Shown here: one piece after another, positions 14,389 through 16,193 of the stretch | How positions within the stretch are numbered: the stretch's first letter is position 1 | Layout: each line of letters starts with the position of its first letter | Assembly (NCBI GenBank): GCA_009782245.1 | Contig: WRKK01000338.1 | Location: forward strand, 1 to 16,193 | DNA from: Defluviitaleaceae bacterium | GTDB taxonomy: Bacteria; Bacillota; Clostridia; Lachnospirales; WQUN01 | Length of the DNA: 16,193 nucleotides | Reading direction: 5' to 3' | Position numbers and translations under genes: made by a program | The notes under the pieces: model-generated | The model's input: only the letters and a program-made list of their open reading frames with translations | Database searches by the model: none | Told to the model about the DNA's origin: nothing

Positions 14389-16193
14389 TCAAAAATCCTC
14401 CTGTAGTTTAGTTATTTTGCCGCTGGAATCGGTTATTTGCAGTTCTCGGCATTCAATCAAAAATTCGCTAGTTGTGCTTAGCACAAACGCCGTTGCGGCA
14501 AATCTGCCAATTCCCCTAATAATGACTTTGCACATGGACATAAGTTGCATATCTTTGTAGCTGTCAAAATGGCGATTCCAGTCAACGTAAGTCAAATTTT
14601 CGCCAAAAGTTTGAAAAGCAAATTGTTCGGCGTGTTTTTTCGTCCAGTCCATATCGTCGGAAAACACTAGCAAGTGCTTGTTTTTGAACTTTGTAAAATA
14701 TTCGTGATTATGCAATAGGTCAATTCCGATTTTGTAATCCAATGAATCTTTGCTTTTGGAATAGTGTGAGCCTATCATGTGGTCGCCGCGCCGCAAGTGG
14801 ATAGCTATTAAATCGTGAGATTTAGCTAGTTGGGCGATTTTGTGGTTATTTGTGTCGGTTGCGGACATTGTTGGATATTCCGTGCGCCCCTCAAATGTTT
14901 TGCGTGATGTTCCCGCAGGCAAAGCTGAGATTATCAGGGGCTTTTGTGGGATTTTATTTATTGTCAAGTTGTTGCATTGCTCCAAGTTTAGACAGCAAAT
15001 TACAATAAATTCTGGATTAAGATTAAGCCGCTCAAAAATTGGCGGATACCTGCGTTTTTGTACAAATCTAAGGTCGTAAAAAACCACTGAATATAGTTCT
15101 TGCAAGCCCAAATAAAAAAGTTTTTCGGCAGCGGATATTATGAAAATTGCGGGCTGTTTGTGGAACATTCGAAAATTAACAATCCGCCACCGCAACCGCC
15201 TAGAAAACATTTTGCTAAATCTTCTTGAATTTATAGGAGCACTCATAATTTTATCCGCCTGAAAACTCTCAAAAACAGGATAATCGTCAAACATAAAATC
15301 GTTTATGTACAGTTCCAAATTATTTTTTTCGCAAATATTTAATGCGTTGCACAAGCCAGTTAGCTGGTCAATCAGCCCATTGAAAGTCGTGAAAACCCGA
15401 GTATTTTCGGCAAACAAAAACGCCGCATCAACTTTCGGCAAATAATCCGCAAACGCTGGCAAATGTTGATTTTTCAGGGAAACAATATAATTTTCGTTAT
15501 CCAAAATATCCGCATAATCCAGAAAATACAAGGAATTTTCAAATTCGCCCATATTTGCAAACTGCAAAATAAACGGCTCGGAAGATTTACGTCTACCACG
15601 CTCAAAGTAGGTTTCCCACGATTCCAACGCAGAATGTATCTGCCGAACGCCGCAAATATAGCCGTTTTCAACAAATTGCTTATAATCCCATTTTGGCTTG
15701 GGAAGATTGTCAAAAATGAACAATCCATTTTCCGAAAATTCCAAAAAATGGTGGTTGCTCAGCGGAATAAGAACTTTTTTTGAGTATGTTATATTGTGCA
15801 AATTTATGCTGTTATACTGATAATTGTGCAATGTTTCGAGGTTCTTGTGAAACAGCGTTTTTGTGTGGTTGGGCGTGTTTATGGTTTTTGCCAATGTTGG
15901 AATTGTCTCTATTAGCACATTCAGCAGATTTGCGGCTTCGGCAATCTCGGTTTCGGTGGAGTTTTCGCCCTTTATAACGTTGGGAAGTTCCACATCGTGC
16001 AACCAAAACAACGCCAAAATGTCGTCATAGCCCAAAAAAGTTTTTTGGGAAGTTAGCATTTTGCTGATAATTTGGGCATCTTTGCCGCCGTTTGCTATGT
16101 AGTCGGAAAATTGCCCAGCCGCCGAATTTGTCGCAACGCCAGTATAATTGCCCTCTATCAGCGAAATTGTGTCCCGCTCGAGAGCCACTTTCA
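14389..16193 (-). CDS. GT11 (alpha-1,2-fucosyltransferase)-like protein with long N-terminal region (5' end at window edge)
   Basis: The frame is open to the right edge. A GTG at 16186-16188 would give 599 residues. Two codons earlier is an incomplete NTG whose first base lies outside the window, so the true start may be there. Only the C-terminal third is recognisable. IAIHLRRGDHM (461-471) is the donor-binding motif of family 11 fucosyltransferases. LLVFSDDMDW (506-515) and DMQLMSMCKVII (546-557) match later blocks of that family. The usual NSTFSWW-like end motif is replaced by RGIGRFAATAF (558-568), so activity or donor may differ. Residues 1-440 match nothing I know and show no membrane segment. 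The stop overlaps or nearly abuts the next gene, and the AGGAGG for that gene lies inside this one. Likely role: sugar transfer in surface polymer assembly. Confidence 0.75.
   Translation of the reverse strand, partial: KVALERDTISLIEGNYTGVATNSAAGQFSDYIANGGKDAQIISKMLTSQKTFLGYDDILALFWLHDVELPNVIKGENSTETEIAEAANLLNVLIETIPTLAKTINTPNHTKTLFHKNLETLHNYQYNSINLHNITYSKKVLIPLSNHHFLEFSENGLFIFDNLPKPKWDYKQFVENGYICGVRQIHSALESWETYFERGRRKSSEPFILQFANMGEFENSLYFLDYADILDNENYIVSLKNQHLPAFADYLPKVDAAFLFAENTRVFTTFNGLIDQLTGLCNALNICEKNNLELYINDFMFDDYPVFESFQADKIMSAPINSRRFSKMFSRRLRWRIVNFRMFHKQPAIFIISAAEKLFYLGLQELYSVVFYDLRFVQKRRYPPIFERLNLNPEFIVICCLNLEQCNNLTINKIPQKPLIISALPAGTSRKTFEGRTEYPTMSATDTNNHKIAQLAKSHDLIAIHLRRGDHMIGSHYSKSKDSLDYKIGIDLLHNHEYFTKFKNKHLLVFSDDMDWTKKHAEQFAFQTFGENLTYVDWNRHFDSYKDMQLMSMCKVIIRGIGRFAATAFVLSTTSEFLIECRELQITDSSGKITKLQEDF

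Overview
The window looks like a piece of chromosome from an anaerobic, AT-rich, Gram-positive-type bacterium, most likely an uncultured clostridial Firmicute. The reasons are strong AGGAGG-type ribosome binding sites, TGA used as a stop, an [FeFe]-hydrogenase-type protein, a TagF-like CDP-glycerol glycerophosphotransferase with a YfhO-family membrane protein, and a clostridial-style hybrid kinase. The species cannot be fixed from the sequence alone. All genes are on the minus strand except a single glycolytic gene.

Region 1 (1-4789, minus strand) is a signalling group transcribed from right to left: a small YdjM/DUF457-type membrane protein, a 1056-residue membrane-bound hybrid histidine kinase (HAMP, PAS, HisKA, HATPase, REC, Hpt), and, 32 bases after it, a TTG-started response regulator fused to a GGDEF diguanylate cyclase that runs off the left edge. 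The phosphorylatable residues across the two signalling proteins form a complete His-Asp-His-Asp relay that could end in c-di-GMP synthesis.

Region 2 (4790-5202) has no convincing gene. It holds a 12-base AT-rich tandem repeat with a matching inverted copy, then a GC-rich cluster of palindromes and tandem repeats.

Region 3 (5203-7440) contains an unusual soluble protein: two ferredoxin-type clusters, an [FeFe]-hydrogenase H-cluster domain lacking the usual proton-relay cysteine, a further 4Fe-4S motif, and a chemoreceptor (MCP) signalling hairpin. It is probably a redox or H2 sensor feeding the chemotaxis machinery. Its promoter (TTGACA-17-TATATT) lies about 165 bases upstream. Between them is a small ORF with a good ribosome binding site that is interrupted by what looks like a one-base frameshift. 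The divergent spacer also carries a 19-bp perfect palindrome and the strong promoter, A-tract upstream element and 5' hairpin of the next gene.

Region 4 (7441-8505) is gap, an NAD-type glyceraldehyde-3-phosphate dehydrogenase, with its own promoter and a textbook intrinsic terminator, so probably monocistronic. Region 5 (8506-8883) is non-coding. It has a small palindrome, a possible folded element, and a 35-bp perfect palindrome that also looks like the terminator of the operon arriving from the right.

Region 6 (8884-16193, minus strand) is a cell-surface glycopolymer group: a GT11 (fucosyltransferase)-like protein open at the right edge, a GT2-TagF fusion glycosyltransferase/glycerophosphotransferase, and a YfhO-family polytopic membrane protein. 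Together they probably build and decorate a teichoic-acid-like or other wall polysaccharide.
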